From contig CBDFKC010000004.1 of the NCBI GenBank assembly GCA_965248685.1, positions 434,001-498,000 on the forward strand: 64,000 nt of DNA. Direction: 5' to 3'. Shown here piece after piece: positions 17,608 to 26,243 of this stretch; the stretch's first letter is position 1; each line of letters starts with the position of its first letter. This DNA comes from VYFG01 sp965248685. GTDB taxonomy: Bacteria; Pseudomonadota; Gammaproteobacteria; Arenicellales; Poriferihabitantaceae. A program made the position numbers and the translations under genes. Under the pieces are notes generated by a model. The model worked only from the letters and a program-made list of their open reading frames with translations, was not told the origin of the DNA and did not search any database.

Positions 17608-17638
17608 GAGCCGGCACTGCCCCCAGGCAGACCGGCTC
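17608..17638 (+). terminator. Stem-loop after phasin 1
   Basis: GAGCCGG at 17608-17614 pairs with CCGGCTC at 17632-17638, with an inner GCC/GGC stem, 10 bases after the phasin stop. No T-run follows, so it may protect the mRNA end rather than terminate by itself. The remaining gap to 17780 lies between the convergent phasin and phaB genes and shows no gene. Confidence 0.55.
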
Positions 17639-17780
17639 ATGGCAGTGAACATTGGTTTTAAAACCATGTGTCAATGCCCCGACTTTTTGTTGGGAGATTC
17701 CATTGGCACAGGTTCCTGGCAACACAAAGCGAACCTGAAAAAAATCCCTGGCATTATCTGACGCGGAGAATCATTTCTCT

Positions 17781-18527
17781 TTAAGCGCTCATAAACATTC
17801 CACCATTCACCGGAATATTGGCACCAGTCGTGTAAGCATTACGTTCGTCTGCCAGCCATGACACGGTAAATGCTATTTCCTCAGGCTTGGCCATACGTCC
17901 AACCGGTACTTGGCTGACGATTTGGTCAAGAATATTCTGAGGCATAGACGTAGTCATGGGCGTAGAAACGTAACCGGGGGAAATAGTATTAACCGTTATG
18001 CCCTTTGCAGCCGTTTCTTGCGCAACCGCCATGGTAAACCCATGCAATCCGGCTTTCGCAGCTGAATAGTTGGCTTGACCAAATTGACCTTTTTGCCCAT
18101 TCACCGAGGCGATATTGATAATCCGGCCAAATTCTCGTTCGAGCATGCCTTTGACAACGGGTTGAGTAATGTTGAAAGCGCTGTCAAGATTGGTGTTAAT
18201 GACGTCTTTCCATTGATCCGGAGTCATACTCTTGAGCGTCTTATCCCTGGTTATTCCAGCGCAATTCACTAATATATCTATTCCCCCGTATATTTTTTCA
18301 ACTCCATCGACCATTTTCCTGGCACTGTCGAAATCGGAAACGTCTACCGATGCGATTGCAAATTCAAATCCCAGTTGCCGATTGGCCTGCTGCCACGCCC
18401 CTGCTTCTTTTTCTTCGGGGGGGAAGTAACTGGCAATAACGGTGCAGTCTTGCTGGTAAAGCTCCTGACAAATTGCGGTGCCGATTCCACCGGTGCCACC
18501 CGTGATCAGCGCTAATTTTTTGGACAT
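17781..18527 (-). CDS. phaB: Acetoacetyl-CoA reductase (copy 1)
   Basis: This short-chain dehydrogenase of 248 residues reduces acetoacetyl-CoA to (R)-3-hydroxybutyryl-CoA with NADPH. The cofactor loop is T-G-G-T-G-G-I-G near the N-terminus, N-C-A-G-I-T-R-D-K-T follows, and the catalytic Y-S-A-A-K is preceded by N-I-A-S-V-N-G-Q-K-G-Q-F-G-Q, typical of PhaB. A second, shorter PhaB is encoded at 21615-22337. This copy has two overlapping or adjacent PhaR-type operators just upstream and follows phaR on the same strand (130 bp gap), so it may be co-transcribed with phaR or fired from its own regulated promoter. Confidence 0.93.
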   Translation of the reverse strand: MSKKLALITGGTGGIGTAICQELYQQDCTVIASYFPPEEKEAGAWQQANRQLGFEFAIASVDVSDFDSARKMVDGVEKIYGGIDILVNCAGITRDKTLKSMTPDQWKDVINTNLDSAFNITQPVVKGMLEREFGRIINIASVNGQKGQFGQANYSAAKAGLHGFTMAVAQETAAKGITVNTISPGYVSTPMTTSMPQNILDQIVSQVPVGRMAKPEEIAFTVSWLADERNAYTTGANIPVNGGMFMSA

Positions 18528-18555
18528 ATTCTCTCCGATTGATTGTTATTAAGTC

Positions 18556-18572
18556 ATGCTGCACTGCAGCAT
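18556..18572. promoter_or_regulatory. PhaR-type operator, ATGCTGCA-C-TGCAGCAT
   Basis: A perfect 17-bp palindrome lies 28 bp upstream of phaB copy 1. The TGCA-N-TGCA core is shared with the other sites; the outer bases differ. Confidence 0.6.
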
Positions 18573-18587
18573 TGATGCACTGCACCA
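18573..18587. promoter_or_regulatory. PhaR-type operator, TGATGCA-C-TGCACCA
   Basis: This site directly abuts the previous one with the same TGCA-N-TGCA core; centres are 16 bp apart, so two dimers could bind on roughly the same face with a small offset. Confidence 0.55.
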
Positions 18588-18657
18588 TAATCTCGGAAAG
18601 CGTGGTTGTCAAGTCTGACCCCATCGAATCTTGGGTGTCCAACTACTGGGTAGTAGA

Positions 18658-19137
18658 TTACCCCTTTTTGTCTTTACTTTTTTCTTTGGTTTGGGAATTA
18701 CCGAATAATGCGCTTTGCATCTGTTGCCACAATTCCATATTTTGCTTACTAATATCAGACCAAACTTTGACCGGACTTTGGTCGATCATCTCCGTCATAT
18801 TAGACTGAAACTGATCTTGTTGCTGTTGAAAGAAAGACAGGCTCTGACCGATGAAGTCTGAGAATCCCTGTTGTTGGTTTTTTCCGTAGTAGCGAATAAA
18901 GTTTTGCAGGTTTTCGGTGGTAAACAAAGGGTTTGTTTCGGATTCCTGTTCGATAATGATCTGTAAAAGAACGCTGCGTGTGATGTCTTGCTTGGATTTG
19001 GCATCGATAATTTTGAATTCTATTCCCTCAATAATCATATTCCGTACGTCACTGATCGTGATGTATTTTGAGTCCTGGGTATCGTATATGCGGCGATTAG
19101 GATATTTCTTTATTATTCTCACAGTGTCTTCATTCAT
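18658..19137 (-). CDS. phaR: PHB-responsive repressor PhaR
   Basis: This DNA-binding protein has 159 residues. The N-terminal domain R-I-I-K-K-Y-P-N-R-R-I-Y-D-T with Y-I-T-I-S-D-V is the signature of the PHB/PHA accumulation regulator DNA-binding domain, followed by the PHB-associated domain and a Gln-rich helical C-terminus. Known PhaR proteins bind nascent PHB granules and release phasin-gene operators. The gene is divergent from phasin 2; a perfect operator at 19256-19270 lies in the shared upstream region, so autoregulation is likely. It is transcribed toward phaB copy 1. Confidence 0.95.
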   Translation of the reverse strand: MNEDTVRIIKKYPNRRIYDTQDSKYITISDVRNMIIEGIEFKIIDAKSKQDITRSVLLQIIIEQESETNPLFTTENLQNFIRYYGKNQQQGFSDFIGQSLSFFQQQQDQFQSNMTEMIDQSPVKVWSDISKQNMELWQQMQSALFGNSQTKEKSKDKKG

Positions 19138-19255
19138 TTAGATTTTCTGTTCAATCTGTGCATTACCGAGGCCGGATCATACTACGGTTACTGGGATTCT
19201 AAATACTGCCTAAAATTAGACTTGACATTGACCATGAAATCAATAGAATAGGAAA

Positions 19256-19270
19256 TTGTGCAGTGCACAA
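19256..19270. promoter_or_regulatory. PhaR-type operator TTGTGCA-G-TGCACAA (phaR/phasin 2)
   Basis: A perfect 15-bp palindrome lies 19 bp upstream of the phasin 2 start and 118 bp upstream of phaR. It is identical to the phaA site except for the central base, which supports one regulator acting on both. Confidence 0.75.
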
Positions 19271-19289
19271 ATTTAACAGGAATATTATC

Positions 19290-19754
19290 ATGAATGACAA
19301 TAGTAAATTTGATTTCGAAGAGCTGATGAAACAATTCGATCCCACTAAAATGGTCCAGCAATTCCAGGAAATAATCGAAAATTCGCCATTTAACCAATTT
19401 AACTCCACAGAATTGATGGAGTCTCAAAAAAATGCCGCGAAATCCATCGCAAAAGCCAATGAAACAGTAATGTCGGGCGTCCAGGCGTTAATGACACGGC
19501 AGACTGAAATGATGCAGCAAGCGATGGCTGATGCTGCCTCCGCTGCGGAAAATCTTACTCGCTCCAAGGGATCGGAAGGATCCACTGAACAATCCGCTTT
19601 GATTGAAGCAGCAATGCAGAAATCGATGGAAAATTTTGAGGAAGTTGCCGATATGATTGGCAATATCTATACAGATATTTCGGAGCAGGTCGAGCAACGG
19701 ATGGAGCAAAGCGTTAAGGAATTAAACGACGTGATAGCGAAAAGCAAACAGTAA
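19290..19754 (+). CDS. Phasin-like granule protein (phasin 2)
   Basis: This is an acidic helical protein of 154 residues rich in Met, Gln, Glu and Ala, with heptad-like stretches (M-V-Q-Q-F-Q-E-I-I-E and E-V-A-D-M-I-G-N-I-Y). It resembles phasin-family proteins encoded just before phaC. The start is ATG 19290, with AGG about 10 bases upstream; an in-frame GTG at 19263 lies inside the operator and is unlikely. The class I synthase begins 26 bp downstream, so the two are one operon controlled by the operator at 19256-19270. It may instead be a synthase-accessory protein rather than a granule coat. Confidence 0.8.
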   Translation: MNDNSKFDFEELMKQFDPTKMVQQFQEIIENSPFNQFNSTELMESQKNAAKSIAKANETVMSGVQALMTRQTEMMQQAMADAASAAENLTRSKGSEGSTEQSALIEAAMQKSMENFEEVADMIGNIYTDISEQVEQRMEQSVKELNDVIAKSKQ

Positions 19755-19780
19755 ATCTAATCCAAATTTGTTCTTAAACC

Positions 19781-21571
19781 ATGTCTGAAAAGTCAGAAAA
19801 ATTAGAAAATCCCGGGGCGGCATCTGCAGAACTGCTGCAGCAGAATATCAAACACATGGAGGAAATATTCGCAGAAATTACCAAAAACTATTCTCCGCCC
19901 AGTAGTGATCCATTTAATTTAAATGAAGCAAGTGCTGCGTGGATGCAAGCACTATCACAAGACCCGGATAAGTTGTTTCAGGCGGGCGTACAATATTGGC
20001 AGGATGCTTTCAAACTGTATCAGCAAAGTGCTTTAGCAGTTATGGGGACACAAGGAGAGCAGGTTATAACCGAGCACAAAGGTGACCGTCGATTCCGTCA
20101 CGAAGCCTGGCAGGACCAACCAGTTTACAACCTGATCAAACAATCGTATTTACTCACTTCCCGTTTGTTAAGAGATATTTCGACAGACGTAAACGGATTA
20201 GAAAAGGAGTCTGCGGAAAAAATCGCTTTTTTTACAGAACAATATATTGACAGTTTGTCGCCCACAAACTTTGCGGCGACCAACCCTGCGGTGATCGAAA
20301 AGACCATTGAATCCAATGGAGACAATCTCGTTAAGGGTTTGGAAAACATGCTGGCAGATATAAAAAATGGGAATGGAGAGCTTCGCATAAGTATGACTGA
20401 TACGGATGCGTTTGAACTTGGCAAAAATATTGCGACGACTCCTGGCAAAGTGGTATTCCGCAATCGGATGCTGGAGTTGCTTCAATATAGTCCAAGCACA
20501 AAGTCCGTTTATACCAAACCATTGCTGGTCATTCCGCCCTGGATAAACAAATACTATGTGCTTGACTTGCAACCAAGGAATTCATTGATTAAATGGTTGG
20601 TTGATCAGGGTCATACAGTTTTCGTGGTGTCATGGGTTAACCCTGATAGTAGCTATCGCGATACTGGTTTCGATGACTACGTAATCGAAGGTATTGGTGC
20701 TTGCCTTGATGCAATTGAAAAGGCGACCGGGCAGGACCAGATCAACGCAATTGGATATTGTATTGGTGGATCACTACTTGCCACTGCGTTGGCGTATCAA
20801 AAAGCCTCCGGGGACAAACGTATTTCCAGCGCAACATTTCTTACTACAATGCTTGATTTTGAAGAACCAGGTGAATTAGGCGTTTTCGTTGATAAAAAGC
20901 AGGTCGACGATTTGGATGGGAAAATGCAGGAGGACGGTTTTCTCGAAGGGAGTTCGATGGCCAATACATTTAATATGCTACGCGCCAATGACCTGATTTG
21001 GTCGTTCTATATAAACAACTATTTGATGGGAAAAAGTCCCAAACCCTTTGATTTGCTTTATTGGAACTCAGATTCAACCAGAATGCCTGCGAAAATGCAT
21101 TCCTGGTACTTGAAAAAGTTCTATATCGAAAACAAACTTCGTGAGCCAGGAGGGATTGCCATCGATGGAGTTGATATTGATTTGCGCACAATTGAGATCC
21201 CGGTGTGTTTTGTCTCAACCATTGACGATCATATTGCTCCATGGAAATCGACTTATATGGGGACAAGTCTGGTTTCCGGTCAGGTCAAATTTATTCTCGG
21301 CGGATCAGGACATATCGCAGGTGTCGTTAATCCACCTACGGATACAAAATATGGATATCGAACGACTAATAAACCCCCATCAGATGCAGACACGTTTTTT
21401 GAGAAAGCAGTTCAACACGAAGGATCCTGGTGGCCAGAATGGCAGAAATGGGTTGGCCGTAAAGCCGGAAAAAAAATATCTGCACGTAAGCCCGGGTCCG
21501 GAAAGTTAAAGATCATTGAGGATGCACCTGGAAGCTATGTGAAGGTTCGGCTGGGTAAGGAAATCAACTAA
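19781..21571 (+). CDS. phaC: Class I polyhydroxyalkanoate synthase
   Basis: This 596-residue enzyme polymerises (R)-3-hydroxyacyl-CoA on the granule surface. The N-terminal region of about 200 residues is the class I type, followed by the alpha/beta-hydrolase catalytic domain. The lipase-like box is G-Y-C-I-G-G with catalytic Cys327; Asp482 (I-D-D-H-I-A-P-W) and His511 (G-S-G-H-I-A-G) complete the triad. Length is standard for class I (about 590), so short-chain monomers are expected. It sits between phasin 2 and the second phaB in a plus-strand operon. A distinct class III synthase is encoded just downstream on the other strand. Confidence 0.96.
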   Translation: MSEKSEKLENPGAASAELLQQNIKHMEEIFAEITKNYSPPSSDPFNLNEASAAWMQALSQDPDKLFQAGVQYWQDAFKLYQQSALAVMGTQGEQVITEHKGDRRFRHEAWQDQPVYNLIKQSYLLTSRLLRDISTDVNGLEKESAEKIAFFTEQYIDSLSPTNFAATNPAVIEKTIESNGDNLVKGLENMLADIKNGNGELRISMTDTDAFELGKNIATTPGKVVFRNRMLELLQYSPSTKSVYTKPLLVIPPWINKYYVLDLQPRNSLIKWLVDQGHTVFVVSWVNPDSSYRDTGFDDYVIEGIGACLDAIEKATGQDQINAIGYCIGGSLLATALAYQKASGDKRISSATFLTTMLDFEEPGELGVFVDKKQVDDLDGKMQEDGFLEGSSMANTFNMLRANDLIWSFYINNYLMGKSPKPFDLLYWNSDSTRMPAKMHSWYLKKFYIENKLREPGGIAIDGVDIDLRTIEIPVCFVSTIDDHIAPWKSTYMGTSLVSGQVKFILGGSGHIAGVVNPPTDTKYGYRTTNKPPSDADTFFEKAVQHEGSWWPEWQKWVGRKAGKKISARKPGSGKLKIIEDAPGSYVKVRLGKEIN

Positions 21572-21614
21572 TTATTTTTAAACCACTTTTACGATTTTAA
21601 TTGAGGACAGAGTT

Positions 21615-22337
21615 ATGAGTAGAGTCGCAGTAGTTACAGGCGGGACCAGGGGTATCGGAGAAGCAATCAGCGCCAGACTAAAAGATCAAGGGTATAATGT
21701 TGTTGCTACCTACGCCGGCAATGATAAATCTGCAGCGGATTTCACCGAACGATCAGGGATACCTGCGTACAAATTTGACGTCAGTAATTTTGCGGAATGT
21801 CAGTCCGCTGTCAAAAATATAGAGTCGGAAGTTGGCCCAATTGATGTTTTGGTGAACAATGCCGGCATTACCCGTGATGGAACCATGCACCGAATGGATT
21901 TCGATCAGTGGAATTCTGTTGTTCAGACCAATCTGTCGTCCTGCTTCAATATGAGCCGATGCGTGATCGAAGGAATGCGTGAGCGAGAATTCGGTCGAAT
22001 AGTTAATATTGGCTCGATCAACGGCCAGGCCGGTCAATATGGTCAGGTTAATTATGCCGCAGCCAAATCAGGCATTCACGGTTTCACCAAAGCATTAGCG
22101 CAAGAAGGCGCCACCAAAGGCATTACGGTGAATGCGATTGCACCAGGTTATGTTTTAACCGACATGGTGCGTGCCGTGCCTGAAAAGGTATTGGAGAAAA
22201 TCATCGCAACAATACCTGTTGGCAGGTTGGGTGATCCCGACGATATCGCACGGGGTGTCATATTTTTAGTTGCCGATAACGCCGGTTTTATTACAGGATC
22301 AACCGTGGATATCAACGGTGGTCAACACATGTACTAG
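21615..22337 (+). CDS. phaB: Acetoacetyl-CoA reductase (copy 2)
   Basis: This NADPH-dependent SDR has 240 residues. It has T-G-G-T-R-G-I-G at the N-terminus, N-N-A-G-I-T-R-D-G-T-M, N-I-G-S-I-N-G-Q-A-G-Q-Y-G-Q and the catalytic Y-A-A-A-K. It is closer in form to canonical PhaB than copy 1. It lies 43 bp after phaC with GAGGA upstream of the ATG, so it completes a phasin 2-phaC-phaB operon. FabG-type activity is the alternative, but the context favours PHB synthesis. Confidence 0.93.
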   Translation: MSRVAVVTGGTRGIGEAISARLKDQGYNVVATYAGNDKSAADFTERSGIPAYKFDVSNFAECQSAVKNIESEVGPIDVLVNNAGITRDGTMHRMDFDQWNSVVQTNLSSCFNMSRCVIEGMREREFGRIVNIGSINGQAGQYGQVNYAAAKSGIHGFTKALAQEGATKGITVNAIAPGYVLTDMVRAVPEKVLEKIIATIPVGRLGDPDDIARGVIFLVADNAGFITGSTVDINGGQHMY

Positions 22338-22399
22338 CGTGGATATTTACCTAAACAAAACTCCACTTGTAGACAGGGTGTGACATCGGTCGCGTGATT

Positions 22400-23458
22400 T
22401 CAAAACTTCACCATATCTTCCGGCCTGGCGAGCCATTGTCCAATTTCAGGTAATATGGTTTGTTGGGCTTTTTGACTCACCATTAGCCCAACATGGCCTC
22501 CTCGAAATGCTCGTTGCTCGTATTGGTCTCTGCTGATATGTTGTTTCAGTGCACTGGAGGATTCGGCCGGAACGAGATGATCATTAGCCGCGAATACATT
22601 CAATACTGGTGCCGATATTTTCTCGAGTCGGATGGTTAGTTCTTGAATCTGGAAATTTTTTGAAACTAATTGATTTTCTTGGAAGAACAGCCTTACAAAC
22701 TGGGCAAACGCCTTACCGGGCTGATCGGGGCAATGAAATACCCACTGATCCATCTGAGTAGCCAGCTCATTTCTTGTTTTTTCGGGAGATTGATCAATCA
22801 ATTCAACTTGTCGCTGCAAATCTTGAAATGGGCGGATAATTTGAAAAAGATGTGTTATAAATTGACCTGGGATATTGTGGGGGGTTTCCTCTAAAGGCGA
22901 AAAATCAATATATTTAACCAGGTGTGTCAGGATGCTTTTACCAGCGTGAAAATCCACAGGGGTCACCATGGTAACCAGTCGATTGACCTTTTTTGGGAAC
23001 AGGCTTGCGTAACAAAGGGCAAACGTGCCTCCCTGACAAACGCCAAGTAAATTGATTTTTGTCGACGAGGTCTGATTTAGAATACAGTTTACCGCCGCAT
23101 CAATATAGTCCTTTATATAGACCGACAGATCATTGAGTTTGTCCTTTTCACGGACGTTGCCCCAATCAAGCAAATATACATTGTGACCTTGTTCAAGTAG
23201 TCGTTGAACCATGGAATGTCGCTGATTTAGGTCGAGCACATTCGGTGCATTTACATGGGAGTACACGATTAGAAGCGGCACCTTACAGGTAGGTTCACTA
23301 ACAAACTGCCTGACCCGAAGCGGTCCGTATTCCAACACGGTTTTATTCTCGGTATACCAGGACAGTTCTCTGCTCGATTTGAGAATATAGCGGTTTAATT
23401 GGTGATATCGATCCTTAAATTGCGCCAGCTCAAGATTGATTTTCTCTTCGAAGTCCAT
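22400..23458 (-). CDS. phaC: Class III polyhydroxyalkanoate synthase catalytic subunit
   Basis: This second PHA synthase has 352 residues and lacks the long N-terminal domain of class I enzymes. The catalytic box is G-V-C-Q-G-G with Cys141; Asp293 (A-N-D-H-L-V-P) and His322 (R-G-G-H-V-G-L) form the triad. Length and residue spacing match Allochromatium-type PhaC (355 residues, Cys149/Asp302/His331). Class III enzymes need a PhaE partner; a short PhaE-like gene ends 22 bp upstream on the same strand. The pair is convergent with the class I operon. Having both classes side by side is unusual. Confidence 0.93.
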   Translation of the reverse strand: MDFEEKINLELAQFKDRYHQLNRYILKSSRELSWYTENKTVLEYGPLRVRQFVSEPTCKVPLLIVYSHVNAPNVLDLNQRHSMVQRLLEQGHNVYLLDWGNVREKDKLNDLSVYIKDYIDAAVNCILNQTSSTKINLLGVCQGGTFALCYASLFPKKVNRLVTMVTPVDFHAGKSILTHLVKYIDFSPLEETPHNIPGQFITHLFQIIRPFQDLQRQVELIDQSPEKTRNELATQMDQWVFHCPDQPGKAFAQFVRLFFQENQLVSKNFQIQELTIRLEKISAPVLNVFAANDHLVPAESSSALKQHISRDQYEQRAFRGGHVGLMVSQKAQQTILPEIGQWLARPEDMVKF

Positions 23459-23480
23459 GCTGTAAGTCAGTCAGAGAAAG

Positions 23481-23990
23481 TTAAACTTTACTTTTTGTTG
23501 TTAGACGATAGCCGTCTAAAGTAGAGTTGACGATCTGGCCAACCGCCCGTGAATAACTGTCTGACCATATTAGTTGTTGATAGGCGCTATCGCAGGAGGA
23601 CGCCCAAAGTACAAAAAACTGTTTCAGATTAATTGTACTGACATCAGTATGGACTATCGATGCGAGGAAATGGTCAGTCGCTGTGGCACCAGCTTGCACG
23701 ATGTTTTGATGGATGCCTTTGAGCGCCTCTGTTTCCTGACCTAGCTGACCCCCTCCTTCTGCAGAAATTTCAGACGCCAAAGCGCCGGGTTGTTGCACAA
23801 GAAAGCCAGTCCAAATCGATTTAAGATTTTCAGTTAGTTCTCCACTGGTTTTTATGGTCTCTCCACGAGCAATGGATACCTTCAACAGTTTGTAACATTC
23901 GCCGATTTGAACATAGCAGGCCCCAGAAAAAAGATACTTTTGAAATGGACCGGGTTCAGTCGAATCTAGCGGTTTATTGGATTCTGACAC
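23481..23990 (-). CDS. phaE: Short PhaE-like subunit of class III PHA synthase
   Basis: This protein has 169 residues, about half the usual PhaE length. The C-terminal part, F-F-V-L-W-A-S-S-C-D-S-A-Y-Q-Q followed by S-D-S-Y-S-R-A-V-G-Q-I-V-N-S, matches the conserved end of PhaE (aromatic-W-x-x-x-x-E/D-x-A-Y...S-x-x-Y/F...G-x-x-x-N). The N-terminal half is not recognisable. The start is GTG 23990; the in-frame stop TGA upstream rules out much extension. It is encoded 22 bp before the class III phaC and so is its likely activator. It could be a reduced PhaE or a different small partner such as the PhaR subunit of class IV enzymes. Confidence 0.7.
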   Translation of the reverse strand: MSESNKPLDSTEPGPFQKYLFSGACYVQIGECYKLLKVSIARGETIKTSGELTENLKSIWTGFLVQQPGALASEISAEGGGQLGQETEALKGIHQNIVQAGATATDHFLASIVHTDVSTINLKQFFVLWASSCDSAYQQLIWSDSYSRAVGQIVNSTLDGYRLTTKSKV

Positions 23991-24734
23991 AGTGCATGAA
24001 CAATCGTTAGATCCTCATTTAGGCAATAAAATGTGACAATATGGTAAAAACTTAACACACCAGGTCGTTAAATTCTCCTCGGCCATTTCTGTATATATTC
24101 CAGGCAGATATAAATATAACAGGCGCCTAGCAAAAACACCTCTAAATCGCTCCAGCCCATCAAGGAAACATAAATCACGTGAAGAAGAACTTACCGAGGC
24201 TGTGATGTTGAAATTTACTCCTCACGAGATGAAGATGAAAAAACATAAATGGTAGCATTAGTTTCTTTTTTGAAAATTAACAGCAAATGATGTAGAAGCT
24301 ATGAAACGAGTCAGTACCGGAATGAGTTCACCTGTGCTAGCGTCTAAATTAACCCAAATGATCAATATATTGGGCGTGAAACCGCTAATAAGAGAGATCA
24401 AAAACTAATAGGTTTCTTTAACTAAAATTTAAATACGACCCAAATCGAGATAATTGAAAAAGGCGAAGAAAATTGAGTACTGTTAAGCGTGGTAATCTTG
24501 GGTTTCCACACAGTCTATACGCTTCACTGCCATTGGAGTATTTAAGAATGTAAGTAACCCGCTATCTCCAGATTTATAATGGTAGAACATATCGATTATA
24601 TATCTAACTATTGAAAACGGATACCAGCTTACAGTTTATTGTGATTTGATTGCGATTGATAAATTGAATAATTTGATTAAGAAAACTAGTTGTCAAAAAA
24701 AACAAAGTGACAACCAACAATCCACTGATATTCC
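23991..24734. other. Long intergenic region (744 bp) between phaE and the PAS kinase
   Basis: AT-rich and without a convincing gene on either strand; the longest frame with an ATG is a 34-codon stretch at 24301 with no ribosome binding site. It should contain two divergent promoters. Close to the kinase gene there is a perfect inverted repeat (24689-24714). The rest shows no clear repeat or hairpin and may be decayed coding DNA. Confidence 0.5.
24689..24714. promoter_or_regulatory. Inverted repeat GTTGTCA-N12-TGACAAC
   Basis: Perfect 7-bp arms separated by 12 bases, ending 20 bp before the kinase start. The size fits a two-turn operator for a dimeric activator such as the adjacent FixJ-type regulator. 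Autoregulation is inference. Confidence 0.4.
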
Positions 24735-26225
24735 GTGAGAGTGAATCGTCTAGAAACATTACTACAGAACCTACCAGGCATGGCCTATCGATGTTTAAAT
24801 CGGGAGCTCTGGCCCATGGATTTTGTTAGCAATGGATGTTTTGAATTGTGCGGTTATCATCGTCATGAAATTGAAAGCCAGAAAATTCTGTGGGGCGACT
24901 TTACGCATCCTGAAGACATACATGAGGTGGATCGCATGGTCAGGCATGCAGCGAATATTGGCGAACCTTTTGAAGTAGAGTATCGTATTATAGCAAAAGA
25001 TGGTACTGAAAAATGGGTCTGGGAGCGGGGTCGGGTTGTGGATAGCACCGAAGATGGTATCGCGATTTTGGAGGGTTTTATCACTGACATCACCGACCGC
25101 AAACGATCAGAAACTGCACTGATTCGTACAGAGTCATATGCCCGAGCTGTTGTTGAGTCCGCTATTGAAGCGGTGATCGCCATTGATTGCCATGGAAAAA
25201 TTGAATCATTCAATAACGCAGCTGAAAAAATGTTTGGCTATAGCTTTAAGGAAGTTAGGGGTATTCACTGTCGAAAGTTAATGCCACCCCAATTCGCTAA
25301 AAAGTTTGATCAATATTTTACCCAGAAACTGGCTATATCGAACTGGAATAATAACGAGGAACTATCTGGAAGAAAAAGAAATGGTAATGAATTTCCAATC
25401 TTGGTTTCAATTAGCCAACTACAAAACGACAGGGCAGAAAAGCATGTTGTGCTGATCAGGGACCTAACAAATCAACGCACGGCGGAAAAAGAGGTTCGAG
25501 AGCAGCGCGAATTATTAGCACATGTCGATCGCCTTAATACGATGGGAGAAATGGCGGCCGGTATCGCCCATGAAATTAGCCAGCCACTTACTGCGATATC
25601 TATGTACGCGAAATCCGGATTAAAATTCCTGGAAAATTCTTCTTCAAAATCAGATCGCTTACAAGAGGCCTTGGAAAAACTAAGCGTTCAAGCACATCGT
25701 GCTGGCGCAGTCATTGAACGAATGCAACAGATGACTAGACCAAGAGAAAGTCATCAGGAAATTATAGACTGCACCACTCTTATCCGTGGTGTGCATAAGT
25801 TAGCAGAGGTCGAAGCACAATTAAGAAAATTTGTTATTGTGTTACGAATGGCTGAATATCTGCCAAAGGTAAAGTGCGATCCAATTCAAATTCAGCAGGT
25901 GGTTCTAAATTTACTTCGAAATGGTATGGAATCCATGAGTTACACGAACAGCAGTCATAACAAGATAATTTTACAAGCAGATTTGATTGACCAAAAGATT
26001 AAGATCTCTATAGTTGATAGCGGGCATGGTATTTCGAGAGAATTGGCTAAACAACTATACCTCCCTTTCGTTTCTACTAAAGAATTGGGAATGGGGCTTG
26101 GATTGTCAATCAGTCGATCAATTATTTCTGCACACAGTAGTCAGCTTGAATTCGTGAATAACAAATCAGATGGCGCTACTTTCTTCTTTTCTTTGCCTGT
26201 CGCCCAACTTCAGTCTACTGCATGA
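24735..26225 (+). CDS. PAS-domain sensor histidine kinase (FixL-like architecture)
   Basis: This 496-residue kinase has no transmembrane segment. Two PAS domains are present: about residues 5-125, ending in the PAC-like G-F-I-T-D-I-T-D-R-K, and 135-250, with I-D-C-H-G-K-I-E-S-F-N-N-A-A-E-K-M-F-G-Y. HisKA follows with G-I-A-H-E-I-S-Q-P-L-T-A (His279), then HATPase (N-L-L-R-N-G-M-E-S-M; G-M-G-L-G-L-S-I). This FixL/DctB-like H-box is usual for kinases paired with FixJ-type regulators. The second PAS lacks an obvious haem-ligand His in the FixL context, so the ligand is unknown. The start is GTG 24735 or GTG 24741. The regulator gene begins 18 bp downstream and tmm follows, so methylated amines are a possible signal. 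Confidence 0.9.
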   Translation: MRVNRLETLLQNLPGMAYRCLNRELWPMDFVSNGCFELCGYHRHEIESQKILWGDFTHPEDIHEVDRMVRHAANIGEPFEVEYRIIAKDGTEKWVWERGRVVDSTEDGIAILEGFITDITDRKRSETALIRTESYARAVVESAIEAVIAIDCHGKIESFNNAAEKMFGYSFKEVRGIHCRKLMPPQFAKKFDQYFTQKLAISNWNNNEELSGRKRNGNEFPILVSISQLQNDRAEKHVVLIRDLTNQRTAEKEVREQRELLAHVDRLNTMGEMAAGIAHEISQPLTAISMYAKSGLKFLENSSSKSDRLQEALEKLSVQAHRAGAVIERMQQMTRPRESHQEIIDCTTLIRGVHKLAEVEAQLRKFVIVLRMAEYLPKVKCDPIQIQQVVLNLLRNGMESMSYTNSSHNKIILQADLIDQKIKISIVDSGHGISRELAKQLYLPFVSTKELGMGLGLSISRSIISAHSSQLEFVNNKSDGATFFFSLPVAQLQSTA

Positions 26226-26243
26226 TAATTAGCGGGTTTTAAA

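Noticed and set aside
23980..24000. Possible PhaR-type operator at the phaE start
   Set aside because: Only one arm (TGCATGA) resembles the site; the opposite arm does not match.
24301..24405. 34-codon frame in the phaE-kinase gap
   Set aside because: No ribosome binding site and no recognisable motif; length is within chance for AT-rich DNA.
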